Shown one piece after another: positions 1 through 10,797 of a stretch of 64,000 nt of DNA. Positions within the stretch are counted from its first letter, which is position 1. Every line of letters starts with the position of its first letter. Below the pieces are notes generated by a model that worked only from the letters and a program-made list of their open reading frames with translations, was not told the DNA's origin and searched no databases. The translations under genes and the position numbers were made by a program. Location of the stretch: NCBI GenBank assembly GCA_040220875.1, contig JAVJVX010000007.1, forward strand, positions 120,813 to 184,812. Reading direction: 5' to 3'. This stretch comes from Alphaproteobacteria bacterium. Its GTDB lineage: Bacteria > Pseudomonadota > Alphaproteobacteria > JAVJVX01.

Positions 1-412
1 CAGATGCCCGTCTTGCGTTTTCCTGCCCCCTTGCGGGGCTGTCGCTGCGTCCGCGTCCCGTCGCCAAGCAGGCGAAGGGGGGCGGCGCGGTCCCTCCAGA
101 TTTCCCCGGGCCGATCTTTGCCGAATCGGTTGGTCCGAAATCGGTCGGCCCGGGCAGGCGTTTGCCCAGTCTCTCCCCAAACCCGGGCGATGCGTCGTTA
201 TGACGCGAGTGCGGACGAATGTATGTCATTCCGGACTGTTCGTCATGGTGTTTCTGGCCCGCCGGGCTCAGGGAATTCCCTTATATTCCGCCACTTAGCG
301 GCGGTTGGCCGAGAGGGAGCGGCAGGGGCGGACGGGCGTTCCGGCTTCGCCCGTCTCCTGTGGACAGGCACAATTTACGTATTCTTTACAACAGTTTGAT
401 ACAGGGTTTTGC
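1..412. other. 412 bases at the window edge with no recognisable gene
   Basis: Open frames here have no recognisable domain, no convincing ribosome binding site and an arginine/serine/proline-rich composition typical of GC-rich non-coding frames. A small inverted repeat (GCGTC, 5-base loop, GACGC) lies at 192-206. The stretch from about 370 to 412 is more AT-rich and probably carries the promoter of the small secreted gene that starts at 413. No terminator or RNA gene was seen. Confidence 0.5.
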
Positions 413-916
413 ATGAAAACGTCGTTTCTCCGCCTTATCCTTTTGCTCAGCCTGTATGCCGGTCCCGCCATGGCGGGAGCGCTGGTCTGGGCCGTGGACG
501 CCTGGGCCGTGGACGCCCGGGCGGCGGACAAGGACGGCGCGGGCCTCGTGGTCCGGACCGGGGACGGGCATGTGGTTCGGGTGAGCGACCGGACCTGTCG
601 CGAATTGGTCACCCATTCTCCGTCAAACGATGTCGCCTACGCACCGGGCGTGGACGTCAAGGGTCGGGCCGTGGCGCCGGCCGACCTGCCCGGCGGCGGT
701 GCCATCGACGTGCCGGACGAGGTGGTGATCGGCGTGGATATCCAGTTGCAGGAGCGGTTCGGCCTGCCCGAAAATTCCGGACAGTACGAAGGCGAAGCCT
801 ATATCGGCGTCGCCACCTATCGGGATGGGCGCGTTTTTTTCAACGGTCAGCCCCTGCGCGACGAATCGCAGGCAAAACTGGAAGCCGCCTGCGGGCGCCT
901 GGTAAAGGGGGACTGA
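413..916 (+). CDS. small secreted protein of unknown function
   Basis: The 167-residue product begins with a good Sec signal peptide (MKTSFLRL, a hydrophobic run, then an Ala-rich cleavage zone), so it should be exported to the periplasm. The start at 413 is chosen because it places the signal peptide at the very N terminus; the frame stays open upstream but that part looks non-coding. Just after the signal lies a short in-frame duplication (AVDAW then AVDAR). The mature part has two cysteines, in the contexts DRTCREL and EAACGRL near the C terminus, that could form a disulfide. I recognise no family. It is followed on the same strand by proS, about 160 bases downstream. Confidence 0.65.
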   Translation: MKTSFLRLILLLSLYAGPAMAGALVWAVDAWAVDARAADKDGAGLVVRTGDGHVVRVSDRTCRELVTHSPSNDVAYAPGVDVKGRAVAPADLPGGGAIDVPDEVVIGVDIQLQERFGLPENSGQYEGEAYIGVATYRDGRVFFNGQPLRDESQAKLEAACGRLVKGD

Positions 917-1075
917 GCAGAGCGGGTGGCGCGGGCGAGGGTCGGCGCAAGGGCGGCGCGCATTTGCCTTTCGGGCGCCGCCTGGCCTAAAGTCCGCCCG
1001 GTCCTCCCGGACGTCCGGAGTCGCGGGCCAGCGTTCAACCCTTTTCCGCCCGTTCTCTTGCCCGAGGCCCGCCAG

Positions 1076-2380
1076 ATGCGCTTGTCGCGTTATTTCCTGC
1101 CGACTCTCAAGGAAACCCCGTCGGAAGCCCGGATCGCATCGCATCGGCTGATGCTGCGTGCCGGCATGGTCCGGCAGTCGGCCGCCGGGATCTACACATG
1201 GTTGCCGCTGGGTTTCCGGGTCTTGCGCAAGATCGAGAAGATCGTTCGCGCCGAACAGGACCGGGCGGGCGCGCTGGAGGTGCTCATGCCGACCATCCAG
1301 CCGGCCGAATTGTGGCGGGAATCAGGGCGCTACGATGATTACGGCAAGGAAATGCTGCGCATTCGCGACCGCCATGAGCGCGATCTGCTGTATGGGCCGA
1401 CCAACGAGGAAATGATCACGGAAGTCTTTCGGGCCTACGTGAAGTCATATCGTGACCTGCCGCAGATTCTCTATCACGTGCAATGGAAGTTCCGCGACGA
1501 GGTCCGCCCGCGTTTTGGTGTGATGCGCGGACGTGAATTCCTGATGAAGGACAGCTATTCGTTCGACCTCGATTTCGAGGGCGCCCGGCGTTCCTACGAC
1601 CTGATGTTCGAGACCTATCTGCGGACGTTCCGCCGTCTCGGGCTTCGTGCCATTCCGGTGAAGGCCGATCCTGGCGCGATCGGCGGCGATATGAGCCACG
1701 AGTTTCATATCCTGGCGGAAACGGGCGAAAGCGACCTCTATTATGATGCTGCCTTTGATTCGCTCGATCCCGACGGCGATATCGAGACCTTGAAGACTCT
1801 CTACGCCGCGGCGGATGAAAAGCACGATCCGGCCGCGTGCCCCGTGCCGCCCGATCGCCTGCGAACGACCAAGGGCATCGAGATCGGGCATATTTTCTAT
1901 TTTGGCACGAAATATTCAGCGCCCATGGAGGCGCTGGTGGCCAGCCCGTCGGGCGACCTTGTCCCGGTCGAGATGGGGTCCTACGGCATTGGCGTCTCGC
2001 GCCTCGTGGGGGCGATTATCGAGGCCTATCACGACGAGGCCGGCATCATCTGGCCCGAGGAAGTCGCCCCGTTCCGCATCGGTATCGTGAACCTTCGGGT
2101 GTCGGATGCGGCGACGAGCGAGGCCGCCGATGACATGTATCGCCGGCTTTGCGAGGCCGGGCAGGAAGTGCTGCTCGATGACCGCGATCTCGGCGCCGGC
2201 GCCAAGTTCGCCGACATGGACCTGATCGGTCTTCCCTGGCAGCTCGTGATCGGGCCGCGCGGGGTCAAGGCGGGAACGGTGGAAATCAAGAACCGCGCCT
2301 CCGGCAAAAAGGAGGAAATATCGATTGATGCGGCCCTCGACCGGCTGAGCCGGGGACCCGACCGCAAGGCGGGGGTGTGA
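1076..2380 (+). CDS. proS: prolyl-tRNA synthetase, short alphaproteobacterial type
   Basis: Charges tRNA-Pro with proline in the cytoplasm. The 434-residue product has class II synthetase motif 2 at about 138-160 ([18 protein letters not shown]), motif 3 later ([10 protein letters not shown]), and a C-terminal anticodon-binding domain ending in [10 protein letters not shown]. It lacks the large editing insertion of the roughly 570-residue E. coli enzyme, matching the short form usual in alphaproteobacteria. The start at 1076 ([11 protein letters not shown]) is preferred over an open extension back to 926, because the conserved N terminus begins here and the extension looks non-coding. Its stop overlaps the start of the next gene by one base, so it is probably co-transcribed with the lol genes, a conserved alphaproteobacterial arrangement (proS-lolC/E-lolD-dnaE). 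Confidence 0.95.
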   Translation: MRLSRYFLPTLKETPSEARIASHRLMLRAGMVRQSAAGIYTWLPLGFRVLRKIEKIVRAEQDRAGALEVLMPTIQPAELWRESGRYDDYGKEMLRIRDRHERDLLYGPTNEEMITEVFRAYVKSYRDLPQILYHVQWKFRDEVRPRFGVMRGREFLMKDSYSFDLDFEGARRSYDLMFETYLRTFRRLGLRAIPVKADPGAIGGDMSHEFHILAETGESDLYYDAAFDSLDPDGDIETLKTLYAAADEKHDPAACPVPPDRLRTTKGIEIGHIFYFGTKYSAPMEALVASPSGDLVPVEMGSYGIGVSRLVGAIIEAYHDEAGIIWPEEVAPFRIGIVNLRVSDAATSEAADDMYRRLCEAGQEVLLDDRDLGAGAKFADMDLIGLPWQLVIGPRGVKAGTVEIKNRASGKKEEISIDAALDRLSRGPDRKAGV

Positions 2381-3630
2381 TGTTTCGCCCGATCGAGCGC
2401 TGGATCGCCTTTCGTTACCTGCGGGCCCGGCGTCAGGAAGGGGCGATCAGCCTCATCGCCGGGTTCTCCCTTCTGGGGATCGCGCTCGGGGTCGCCACGC
2501 TGATCGTGGTGATGAGTGTCATGAACGGGTTCCGGGCCGAACTGATGGACCGGATTCTCGGTCTCAACGGGCATCTTGCGCTCTATGGCGCCGAGCACCG
2601 CCTGATCTCCGACTATGATGCGCTGGCCGCGCGCCTCGCCGAAACGCCCGGCGTGGCGCGGGCGACGGCGATCGTGGACGGGCAGGTGATGGCGACAGCC
2701 CACGGCCGGGCCCAGGGCGCGGTCGTTTTCGGGCTCGATCCGGACGCCTTTGCCGACCGCCCAATCCTGGCCCGTGGCGTCCAGATCGGCAGCGCCGAGG
2801 CGCTCAGGGACCCCGATAACGTGATTGTCGGTCACGAACTGGCGCGTCGCCTCGGGCTCGGCGAAGGCGACCATGTGACCCTGATCTCGCCCGAGGTCAC
2901 CGCAACCGCTTTCGGCACACTGCCGCGGACGCGCGCCTACCGGGTAGGCGGGCTGCTCGATGTCGGCATGTTCGAATATGACAGCCGCATGATCTACATG
3001 CCGATCGCTTCGGCCCAGACATTCCTGCGCGCCAGGGACGGGGCCACGCTGATCGAGGTCTTTCTCGAGGATGCCGATCTTGTCGATGCCTTGCGACCCG
3101 CCATTATCGAGGCGGCCGGCGACACGCGACTTCGGATCGTCGACTGGCAGCAGGCCAACAGCAGTTTCTTCACCGCCCTCAAGGTGGAGCGAAACGTGAT
3201 GTTCCTGATCCTCACGCTGATCATCCTGGTCGCCGCCTTCAACATTATTTCGAGTCTGATTATGCTGGTTAAGGACAAGGGCAAGGACATCGCCATCCTG
3301 CGTACTGTGGGCGCGTCGCGGGCGACGATCCTGCGCGTGTTCGTGCTGGCGGGGGCCAGTATCGGCGTTCTGGGGACGCTGCTGGGGACCGGACTGGGAC
3401 TGCTCGTGGCCGGCAATGTCGATCGCATCCGGGTTTGGATCGAAGGTCTGACCCGGACCGAGCTCTGGTCGCCCGAGCTGCGGTTCCTGTCCACGCTTCC
3501 ATCCATCATTCAGACCATGGATGTTCTCCTCGTTGTGGCAATGGCGCTTGGCCTGTCGTTTCTCGCCACGCTCTATCCCGCCTGGCGGGCCGCACGTCTG
3601 GATCCCGTGGAGGCGCTTCGTTATGAGTAG
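2380..3630 (+). CDS. lolC: lipoprotein-releasing ABC transporter permease LolC/LolE
   Basis: Inner-membrane permease that, with LolD, extracts outer-membrane lipoproteins and passes them to the carrier LolA. The 416-residue protein has the MacB/FtsX layout: one transmembrane helix near residues 22-45, a large periplasmic domain, and three C-terminal helices (about 270-400) ending in YPAWRAARLDPVEALRYE, the classical end of this family. The ATG at 2380 overlaps the proS stop; a GTG one codon earlier is possible. lolD follows 6 bases downstream. Only one permease gene is present, so the complex is probably a homodimer of this subunit (the LolF-type arrangement); the choice between the symbols lolC, lolE and lolF is nominal. 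Confidence 0.92.
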   Translation: MFRPIERWIAFRYLRARRQEGAISLIAGFSLLGIALGVATLIVVMSVMNGFRAELMDRILGLNGHLALYGAEHRLISDYDALAARLAETPGVARATAIVDGQVMATAHGRAQGAVVFGLDPDAFADRPILARGVQIGSAEALRDPDNVIVGHELARRLGLGEGDHVTLISPEVTATAFGTLPRTRAYRVGGLLDVGMFEYDSRMIYMPIASAQTFLRARDGATLIEVFLEDADLVDALRPAIIEAAGDTRLRIVDWQQANSSFFTALKVERNVMFLILTLIILVAAFNIISSLIMLVKDKGKDIAILRTVGASRATILRVFVLAGASIGVLGTLLGTGLGLLVAGNVDRIRVWIEGLTRTELWSPELRFLSTLPSIIQTMDVLLVVAMALGLSFLATLYPAWRAARLDPVEALRYE

Positions 3631-3636
3631 GCTGCC

Positions 3637-4317
3637 GTGACCGTCGTGCTTGCGCTCAGGGGGATTGCCCGGACCTTCGTCCAGGGCAACCGGCGTCTTG
3701 AGATCTTGCGCGGGTGCGATCTCGAGGTCGGGCGCGGGGAGGTGGTGGGCCTGCTCGGACCGTCGGGCTCCGGCAAATCGACGCTGCTGCACGTGTCCGG
3801 ACTGCTGGAGCGTCCCGACGGGGGCGAGGTCGAAATCGCGGGTCAGCCATGCGGCCGCCTGGCGGACGAGGCGCGCACGCGGATCCGGCGTGTGCAGCTC
3901 GGGTTCGTCTACCAGTTCCACTACCTGATGGCCGAGTTTACGGCACGCGAAAACGTCATGATCCCGCAGATGATTGCGGGTCTCCCGCGTCAGGTTTCGC
4001 GCGAACGGGCAGACCGCCTTCTCGGCGAACTGGGTCTCTCCGCGCGGGCGGATCATCGCCCGGCGCAACTCTCGGGCGGTGAGCAGCAGCGCGTGGCAAT
4101 CGCGCGGGCCATGGCCAACCGGCCGGCTCTCATCCTCGCCGACGAGCCCACGGGAAATCTCGATCCCGGCACGGCCGAGCAGGTTTTCGGTTCGATCCTC
4201 GACGTTGTCCGGAACAGCGGCACGGCCGCCCTGATCGCCACGCATAACGGCGAATTGGCCGGGCGTATGGACCGCACAACGCGCCTCGAGGACGGGCATC
4301 TGGTGCCCGTCGCCTGA
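3637..4317 (+). CDS. lolD: lipoprotein-releasing ABC transporter ATPase LolD
   Basis: Cytoplasmic ATPase that powers lipoprotein release by the permease encoded just upstream. The 226-residue product carries Walker A (GPSGSGKST), the ABC signature ([14 protein letters not shown]) and Walker B ([12 protein letters not shown]), plus the switch histidine in LIATHN. The length is normal for LolD. It starts at a GTG 6 bases after the permease stop; an ATG nearby at 3623 runs into a stop after five codons and is excluded. Confidence 0.94.
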   Translation: MTVVLALRGIARTFVQGNRRLEILRGCDLEVGRGEVVGLLGPSGSGKSTLLHVSGLLERPDGGEVEIAGQPCGRLADEARTRIRRVQLGFVYQFHYLMAEFTARENVMIPQMIAGLPRQVSRERADRLLGELGLSARADHRPAQLSGGEQQRVAIARAMANRPALILADEPTGNLDPGTAEQVFGSILDVVRNSGTAALIATHNGELAGRMDRTTRLEDGHLVPVA

Positions 4318-4394
4318 CAGGCGTCGGAACCGGGGAGTTTTCCACAAGATATTAAAGACACGCGCCGAAGAGAGCTAGAGCGCGGGGGCGGAGT

Positions 4395-7300
4395 ATGGAA
4401 TCCTTGGGCATGCCCGTAGCCAAGGTCGATCCCGGTTTCGTTCACCTGCGCGTCCATTCCGCCTATTCGCTGCTGGAAGGCGCGCTCAAGACCGACGAGA
4501 TCGTGGCGCTCTGCCACGAGCATGGCATGCCCGCCATCGCCATCACCGACAGTGGTAATTTGTTCGGCGCGCTCGAATTCGCGCAGAAATGCGCGGCGCG
4601 GGGCATCCAGCCGATCATTGGCTGTCAGATCAATGTGACCCGGCCTGAGGCGGAGTCCGAACTCGATGGACAAAGAGGCGGACGGGCGGCGGAACCGGAT
4701 CACCTCATCCTGCTCGTGCAGAACGAGACGGGCTATCGCAATCTGATGGGATTTGTCAGCGCGGCTTTCCTCGAAACCGAGCCTGGCCAGACGCCCCAGA
4801 TTTCGCTCGAGACGCTGGCGGACCGGAGCGCGGGCCTGATCGCGCTCTCGGGCGGTCCCCGGGGTACCGTCGGCCGGCTTCTGGCGGATGGCCAGGAGGC
4901 CCGCGCCGAGACCGTCCTTGCCCGCCTCGCGGGTATCTTCCCCGGACGGTTCTACATCGAACTGATGCGCCACCAGCTTGAGATCGAGGACCGGATCGAG
5001 CCGGGGCTCCTGTCTCTCGCCTATCGCCACGACCTGCCGCTTGTCGCCACCAATGATGTGTTTTTCCGCGATCCCGATATGTTCGAGGCCCACGATGCCC
5101 TGCTCTGCGTCGCGGAAGGGAAATATGTCGAGGACGAAAACCGTCGCCGCGAGACGCTGGATCACTGGCTGAAGCCTGGGGACCAGATGACGGCGCTGTT
5201 TTCGGACATCCCGGAAGCAATCCAGAACACCGTCGCCATCGCACGGCGCTGCGCCTATTTCCCAACCGCGCATGACCCCATTCTGCCGGCCTTCCCTACG
5301 GCCGCAGGTCGGGACGAGGCGGCGGAACTTCATGCTCAGGCGAAGGCCGGGCTGGACGACCGCCTCGCCAGGCTGCGGGCGGAGGAAATGGCGGGCACGG
5401 CCGAAGCCTACCATCGGCGGTTTGATTTCGAGATCGAAATCATCGTCAAGATGGGTTTCGCGGGCTACTTCCTGATCGTCTCCGACTTTATCCGCTGGGC
5501 CAAGAACGAGGGGATTCCGGTAGGGCCAGGGCGCGGCTCGGGCGCCGGTTCGGTAGTTGCCTGGGCGCTGCGGATTACCGATCTCGATCCGCTGCGGTTC
5601 GGCCTCCTGTTCGAACGCTTCCTCAACCCCGAGCGGGTCTCAATGCCGGACTTCGATGTTGATTTCTGCCAGGAGCGCCGCGATGAGGTGCTTCACTACG
5701 TGCAGGACCGCTACGGGCACGACCGGGTCGCCCAGATCATCACCTTCGGAAAGCTGCAGGCGCGCGCCGTGCTGCGCGATGTGGGACGTGTGCTCCAGAT
5801 GCCCTACGGGCAGGTGGACCGGATCTGCAAGCTGGTGCCCAACAACCCCGCCAACCCGGTCACACTTCAAGAGGCGGTGGATGGCGAGCCGGCGCTGCAG
5901 GATATGCGCGCAAACGATCCGTCCGTCCGCCGGCTGGTCGATATCGGCCTCAAGCTGGAGGGCCTTTACCGCCACGCCTCCACCCATGCGGCCGGGGTGG
6001 TGATCGGCGACCGGCCGCTGCACGAGCTGATCCCGCTTTACCGCGATCCGCGCGCGGCCATGCCCGTGACGCAATTCTCGATGAAGTACGCCGAAGCGGC
6101 GGGGCTGGTGAAATTCGATTTCCTCGGACTCAAGACGCTGACGGTATTGGCCTACGCCATTCGCCACTTGCGCGCGCGGGGAACCGCGATCGACCTCGAG
6201 ACTCTCACGCTCGACGACCGCGCCACCTATGAGATGCTCGGCCGGGGTGACTCCACGGGCGTTTTCCAGATGGAAAGCGCGGGCATGCGCGACGTCCTGC
6301 GCAAGCTGCAACCGGACCGTTTCGAGGATCTTATCGCCGTCGTCGCGCTTTATCGCCCGGGCCCGATGGAAAACATTCCAAGCTATATCGACCGCAAGCA
6401 CGGCCGCGAAAAGCCAGACTATCTGCATCCCACGCTTGAGGACATCCTCAAGGAAACCTTCGGGATCATGATCTACCAGGAACAGGTGATGCAGATTGCG
6501 CAGGTCCTGTCCGGCTATTCGCTCGGCAATGCCGATCTGCTGCGGCGTGCCATGGGCAAGAAGATCAAATCCGAGATGGAGGCGCAGCGTCAGGCGTTCA
6601 TCGAGGGCGCGGTGGCGCGCGGGGTGGATGAACCTGTCGCCCAGAACATCTTCGAGCAGGTGAACAAGTTCGCGGGCTATGGCTTCAACAAATCCCACGC
6701 CGCGGCTTACGCGCTCATCGCCTACCAGACGGCCTATCTCAAGGCGAACCACCCGGTGGAATTCCTCGCCGCCACGATGACGCTCGATCTCGATCGGACG
6801 GAGAAGCTTGCGGTCTTCAAGCAGGAGGTGGAGCGACTGGCATTTCGCGTGTTGCCGCCTGACATCAACCGCTCGGAAGCCGTTTTCTCGGTCGAAGACG
6901 ACACTGACGGCCGGCCGGCCCTGCGCTATGCGCTGGGCGCCATCCGCAATGTCGGCGAACATGCGATGGAACAGATCGTGGCGGAGCGCCGCGCGAACGG
7001 GCCCTTCGCCTCGCTCGAGGATTTCGCCCAGCGGCTCGATCCGCGCGCCATGAACCGCCGCCAGCTGGAAAACCTGGTCAAGGCCGGGGCCTTCGACAGG
7101 CTGAACGACAACCGTGCCGGCGTCTTTGGCGCCATCGACGGCATCCTCAAGATCGCCAGCGCGGCCAATGAGGACCGCCAGACCGACCAGCCCATTCTCT
7201 TCGGCGAGGATACGGTCGAGCTCCGCCGCGATCTCGAAATCCCCGATTGCGAGGATTGGGCCGTCCTCGATCGTCTGGCCGAAGAGTTCGATGCCATGGG

Positions 7301-7895
7301 GTTCTATCTCTCGGCCCACCCGCTGGATGCTTATGGCCCCAGCCTGGCCCGGCTGGGGGTGGTCCCGGCGGCCGGGGTTGAAGACAGGCTGTCAGGGACG
7401 ACCGGACGGCTTGTGCTGGCCGGGACCGTGACGGGCAAGCAGGAGCGGACCTCGGCCAAAGGCAGCCGGTTTGCCTTTGTCCAGCTTTCCGATCCGACGG
7501 GCACGTTCGAGGTCACGGTCTTTTCCGAGATGCTGCGCGATCATCGCGACCTTCTCGAATCCGGCAAGCCGCTGCTTCTCGCCGTCGAGGGCCGCATGGA
7601 GGAAGGCGGCGCGCGGCTGATCGCGCAGAAGCTGGAGCCGCTTGATCAGGCGGTGGCCCGCCTCGGGGACGAGCTGCAACTCGTGCTCGAGGACCGCGCT
7701 GCCGTGGATCGCCTGGCCCGGCTTTTCGAGGCTGACGGCCCCGGACGGAGCCAGGTTACCCTGATTGTGCCGTTGGCCGAGGGGGGCACGGTGGAGGTCG
7801 AACTGCGCCAGCGCTACGCTCTCTCGGGCCAGCTTCGGGCCCAGCTCCAGGCCCTGCCGGGGGTCCGGCCGCTCGGCGCGCTGGCGGCCGAGTAA
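4395..7895 (+). CDS. dnaE: DNA polymerase III alpha subunit
   Basis: Replicative DNA polymerase, 1166 residues, the usual size for DnaE1. The N-terminal PHP domain starts with HLRVHSAYSLLEGALK. The palm holds the catalytic aspartates in PDFDVDF (D421 and D423) and in KFDFLGLKTL (D575). Fingers and the beta-clamp-binding region follow, and the C-terminal third includes an OB-fold (from GRLVLAGTVTGK, near residue 1010). Translation may begin at 4395 or at a second ATG five codons later; the difference does not touch the PHP domain. The 77-base gap after lolD should contain its own promoter, so it need not be in the proS operon. Confidence 0.97.
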   Translation: MESLGMPVAKVDPGFVHLRVHSAYSLLEGALKTDEIVALCHEHGMPAIAITDSGNLFGALEFAQKCAARGIQPIIGCQINVTRPEAESELDGQRGGRAAEPDHLILLVQNETGYRNLMGFVSAAFLETEPGQTPQISLETLADRSAGLIALSGGPRGTVGRLLADGQEARAETVLARLAGIFPGRFYIELMRHQLEIEDRIEPGLLSLAYRHDLPLVATNDVFFRDPDMFEAHDALLCVAEGKYVEDENRRRETLDHWLKPGDQMTALFSDIPEAIQNTVAIARRCAYFPTAHDPILPAFPTAAGRDEAAELHAQAKAGLDDRLARLRAEEMAGTAEAYHRRFDFEIEIIVKMGFAGYFLIVSDFIRWAKNEGIPVGPGRGSGAGSVVAWALRITDLDPLRFGLLFERFLNPERVSMPDFDVDFCQERRDEVLHYVQDRYGHDRVAQIITFGKLQARAVLRDVGRVLQMPYGQVDRICKLVPNNPANPVTLQEAVDGEPALQDMRANDPSVRRLVDIGLKLEGLYRHASTHAAGVVIGDRPLHELIPLYRDPRAAMPVTQFSMKYAEAAGLVKFDFLGLKTLTVLAYAIRHLRARGTAIDLETLTLDDRATYEMLGRGDSTGVFQMESAGMRDVLRKLQPDRFEDLIAVVALYRPGPMENIPSYIDRKHGREKPDYLHPTLEDILKETFGIMIYQEQVMQIAQVLSGYSLGNADLLRRAMGKKIKSEMEAQRQAFIEGAVARGVDEPVAQNIFEQVNKFAGYGFNKSHAAAYALIAYQTAYLKANHPVEFLAATMTLDLDRTEKLAVFKQEVERLAFRVLPPDINRSEAVFSVEDDTDGRPALRYALGAIRNVGEHAMEQIVAERRANGPFASLEDFAQRLDPRAMNRRQLENLVKAGAFDRLNDNRAGVFGAIDGILKIASAANEDRQTDQPILFGEDTVELRRDLEIPDCEDWAVLDRLAEEFDAMGFYLSAHPLDAYGPSLARLGVVPAAGVEDRLSGTTGRLVLAGTVTGKQERTSAKGSRFAFVQLSDPTGTFEVTVFSEMLRDHRDLLESGKPLLLAVEGRMEEGGARLIAQKLEPLDQAVARLGDELQLVLEDRAAVDRLARLFEADGPGRSQVTLIVPLAEGGTVEVELRQRYALSGQLRAQLQALPGVRPLGALAAE

Positions 7896-7958
7896 GCGAC
7901 CCGGCGACTACGCCGGCGGCAGCGGTCAAATCCTTGGAATACGGACAAAAACTCCTGA

Positions 7959-7984
7959 TTTGGCAAGGTTTTCGGCTTGCCAAA
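7959..7984 (+). promoter_or_regulatory. perfect 9-bp inverted repeat in the rpsB leader
   Basis: TTTGGCAAG (7959-7967) and CTTGCCAAA (7976-7984) are exact reverse complements separated by an 8-base loop, GTTTTCGG. No run of T follows, so it is not a classical intrinsic terminator for dnaE. It lies about 140 bases before rpsB. It could be a leader hairpin for S2-mediated feedback or a protein operator; both readings are inference. Confidence 0.4.
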
Positions 7985-8125
7985 GCGGGCCCCAGCCTGT
8001 ATCACCCTGCCCATAAACCTCACGCGGGATCGCGGCCCCCGGCCACAAGTCGGACGGCCGATCCGGTGTTCGGTCCCGGACCGGACTTTCCTCCCGCGGC
8101 GGATTAACCGGAGAAGGAGAGAACC

Positions 8126-8935
8126 ATGGCGCTTCCCGCCTACACGATGCGCCAGCTACTCGAAGCTGGCGTTCATTTCGGTCATCACACCCGGCGCTGG
8201 AACCCGAAGATGGGGCCTTACATCTTCGGCGTCCGCAACGGCGTGCATATCGTTGATTTGGAACAGACTTACGGCATGCTGTATCGCGGCCTCGCTGTGA
8301 TCCGCGACGTCGTGGCCAATGGCGGCCGGGTCCTTTTCGTCGGCACGAAACGCCAGGCGCAGCAGAAAATTGCCGAAACGGCCCAGGCCTGCGGCCAGCA
8401 TTTCGTGAACCATCGCTGGTTGGGCGGCATGCTCACCAACTGGCAGACGATTTCCGCCTCCATCCGGCGCCTGCGCGAGCTCGATGAGGAGCTCGGCAAG
8501 GAAGAGACCGGCCGAACCAAGAAGGAAATGCTGCAGCTTACGCGTGAGCGCGACCGGCTGGAGCGCGCGGTGGGTGGCATCAAGGAAATGGGTGGCCTGC
8601 CCGACATCCTGTTCGTGATCGACACCAACAAGGAGGCGATCGCGGTACTGGAGGCTCGCAAACTGAACATTCCGGTCGTGGCGATCCTGGACACCAACAG
8701 CGATCCCGAGGGGATCGCCCACCCGATCCCGGGCAACGATGATGCGCTTCGCGCCATCTCGCTCTATTGCGATCTGGTCAAGGCGGCCGTCTTCGACGGT
8801 CTTCAGGCCGAAATGGCGGCCGGTGGCGGGGATATCGGGGCCTCGGAAGAGCCCGCTGTCGAAGCGCTCGGCGAGGCCCGGCCGGCCGGGGACGGCGCGG
8901 GCGATCAGGCTGCGCCGGCACAGCCGGCGGAGTAG
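8126..8935 (+). CDS. rpsB: 30S ribosomal protein S2
   Basis: Small-subunit ribosomal protein. The 269-residue product begins [29 protein letters not shown] and contains the conserved core including FVGTKRQAQ and [20 protein letters not shown] strong binding site (GGAGAAGGAG) precedes the ATG. The last 35 residues or so form an Ala/Gly/Glu/Pro tail, a common alphaproteobacterial extension. It opens the conserved rpsB-tsf-pyrH-frr run and has a 230-base leader upstream with an inverted repeat. Confidence 0.97.
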   Translation: MALPAYTMRQLLEAGVHFGHHTRRWNPKMGPYIFGVRNGVHIVDLEQTYGMLYRGLAVIRDVVANGGRVLFVGTKRQAQQKIAETAQACGQHFVNHRWLGGMLTNWQTISASIRRLRELDEELGKEETGRTKKEMLQLTRERDRLERAVGGIKEMGGLPDILFVIDTNKEAIAVLEARKLNIPVVAILDTNSDPEGIAHPIPGNDDALRAISLYCDLVKAAVFDGLQAEMAAGGGDIGASEEPAVEALGEARPAGDGAGDQAAPAQPAE

Positions 8936-9018
8936 GTGGCAAGCGCGGCCCGGGCAGGCTTCGCGGGCGTGAGGCCCCCGGGCAACGGTTGAAGTTTTAC
9001 GGATAAAGGTTTGGAAAT

Positions 9019-9945
9019 ATGGCAAAAATCACCGCAGCCCTGGTGAAAGAGCTCCGCGAGAAGACCGGAGCCGGGATGATGGATTGCAAGAAGGCGTTGA
9101 CCGAGACGGATGGCGATCTCGACGCCGCCGTGGACTGGCTGCGCACGAAGGGGCTTGCCGCTGCCGCTAAGAAGGCCGGCCGGGTCGCGGCCGAGGGGCT
9201 CGTCGGCGTGGCCACGCGCGAGGGTGCAGGCGTTGTCGTCGAGGTGAATGCCGAGACCGATTTCGTCGCCCGGAACGAAGATTTCCAGAAATTCGCGGCC
9301 GAGATCACCGAGCTCTGTTTCGAGACGGGGGACGACATGGAGGCCCTGAAATCGGTCCCGTATCCGGGCACCGAACGCAATGTCGGCGAGGAATTGAACC
9401 ACCTTATCGCGACCATCGGCGAGAACATGGGCCTTCGGCGCGCGGCCTCGCTTGAGGTCTCGCCCGGGGTCGTCGCCCATTACGTGCACAATTCAGTCAA
9501 GCCCGGCCTCGGCAAGATCGGCGTCATCGTCGCCCTAAAATCCGAGGGCGATCATGGCGTGCTCGGTGATCTTGGCAAGCAGATCGCGATGCATGTCGCG
9601 GCCGCGATGCCGCTGGCGGTCAGCGCCGACGAGGTGGACGCCGAGTCGGTCGAGCGCGAGCGTGCGGTGCTGACGGAGCAGGCGCGGGAATCCGGCAAAC
9701 CGGAAAACGTGATCGAAAAAATGGTGGAAGGCCGGCTGCGGAAATATTTCGAAACCGTGGCGCTGCTTGAGCAGACATTCGTTATCGACGGCGAATCGAA
9801 GGTAAAAAAGGTGCTCGATGACTGGGCCAAGGACGCCGGCGCGCCCATCGAAGTGACGGGTTTCGTCCGGTTTGCACTCGGCGAGGGGATCGAGCGCGAG
9901 GAAAAGGATTTTGCCTCTGAAGTGGCGGAACAGGTCGGCGCCTAG
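9019..9945 (+). CDS. tsf: translation elongation factor Ts
   Basis: Guanine nucleotide exchange factor for EF-Tu. The 308-residue product has the N-terminal UBA-like domain ([19 protein letters not shown]) and the core signature [12 protein letters not shown] near residue 80, followed by the two core subdomains. The length is standard. It lies 83 bases after rpsB, its usual partner. Confidence 0.97.
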   Translation: MAKITAALVKELREKTGAGMMDCKKALTETDGDLDAAVDWLRTKGLAAAAKKAGRVAAEGLVGVATREGAGVVVEVNAETDFVARNEDFQKFAAEITELCFETGDDMEALKSVPYPGTERNVGEELNHLIATIGENMGLRRAASLEVSPGVVAHYVHNSVKPGLGKIGVIVALKSEGDHGVLGDLGKQIAMHVAAAMPLAVSADEVDAESVERERAVLTEQARESGKPENVIEKMVEGRLRKYFETVALLEQTFVIDGESKVKKVLDDWAKDAGAPIEVTGFVRFALGEGIEREEKDFASEVAEQVGA

Positions 9946-10027
9946 TCCGAGACAGCGCCGTTACGGGGAGTCGAAGATGGGGCGGCGCAGGCCGTCCGCC
10001 TGAGGGAGCACGGCCATTACGCCTGGG

Positions 10028-10792
10028 ATGGATAGCGAAGCGGGAACGAACAACGCCGACAAGGCCGCGTCGGGCAAGACCCGATACCGTCGCGTTCTTC
10101 TGAAAATTTCCGGCGAGGCCCTGATGGGGGACCGGGATTACGGCCTCGATCCCGATACCGTCAACCGTGTCGCCAAGGAGGTCCGCGCCGTCGTCGATCT
10201 CGGTGTCGAGGTCTGCCTGGTCATTGGCGGCGGCAACATCTTTCGCGGCATCGCCGCCCAGGCCGCCGGAATGGACCGGGTCACGGGTGACAACATGGGC
10301 ATGCTCGCAACCGTGATCAACGCGCTGGCGGTTCAAAGCGCGCTCGAGCAAGCCGGGGTCCCGACCCGTGTCCAGTCCGCCATCCCGATGAGCAGTGTCA
10401 GCGAGCCGTTCATTCGCCGTCGCGCCATCCGCCACATGGAAAAGGGCCGAGTGGTAATTTTCGCCGCTGGCACCGGTAACCCGTTTTTCACAACTGATAC
10501 CGCGGCCGCATTGCGCGCGTCGGAAATGAACTGCGACGCGCTGCTTAAGGGAACCAAGGTGGACGGCGTTTACACGGCGGATCCCGTCACAAACCCGTCG
10601 GCCACGCGCTATGACAGCCTGACCTATATGGCGGTGTTGTCCAATGACCTGCGGGTAATGGATGCGTCGGCCATCTCGCTGGCGAGGGAAAACAAGATTC
10701 CCATATTGGTGTTTTCAATTCACACGCCAGGCGCTTTTGCCGAAGTCATGACGGGCAAGGGCCGGGCGACCGTAATCTGCGGGGAGGACTGA
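10028..10792 (+). CDS. pyrH: uridylate kinase
   Basis: Phosphorylates UMP to UDP in pyrimidine nucleotide synthesis. The 254-residue product has the amino-acid-kinase fold motifs [21 protein letters not shown] and [17 protein letters not shown], and ends with VICGED. The first 18 residues ([17 protein letters not shown]) are an extra, poorly conserved tail before the core. It sits between tsf and frr as in most proteobacteria, with 5 bases separating it from frr. Confidence 0.96.
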   Translation: MDSEAGTNNADKAASGKTRYRRVLLKISGEALMGDRDYGLDPDTVNRVAKEVRAVVDLGVEVCLVIGGGNIFRGIAAQAAGMDRVTGDNMGMLATVINALAVQSALEQAGVPTRVQSAIPMSSVSEPFIRRRAIRHMEKGRVVIFAAGTGNPFFTTDTAAALRASEMNCDALLKGTKVDGVYTADPVTNPSATRYDSLTYMAVLSNDLRVMDASAISLARENKIPILVFSIHTPGAFAEVMTGKGRATVICGED

Positions 10793-10797
10793 ACCTC

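Noticed and set aside
2029..4347. 772-residue minus-strand open frame across proS, lolC/E and lolD
   Set aside because: It is antisense to three certain genes, has no recognisable domain, and its His/Arg/Gly/Asp-rich composition is typical of the mirror frame of GC-rich coding DNA.
5640..7319. 559-residue minus-strand open frame inside dnaE
   Set aside because: Antisense to the polymerase core, where every catalytic motif is intact on the plus strand.
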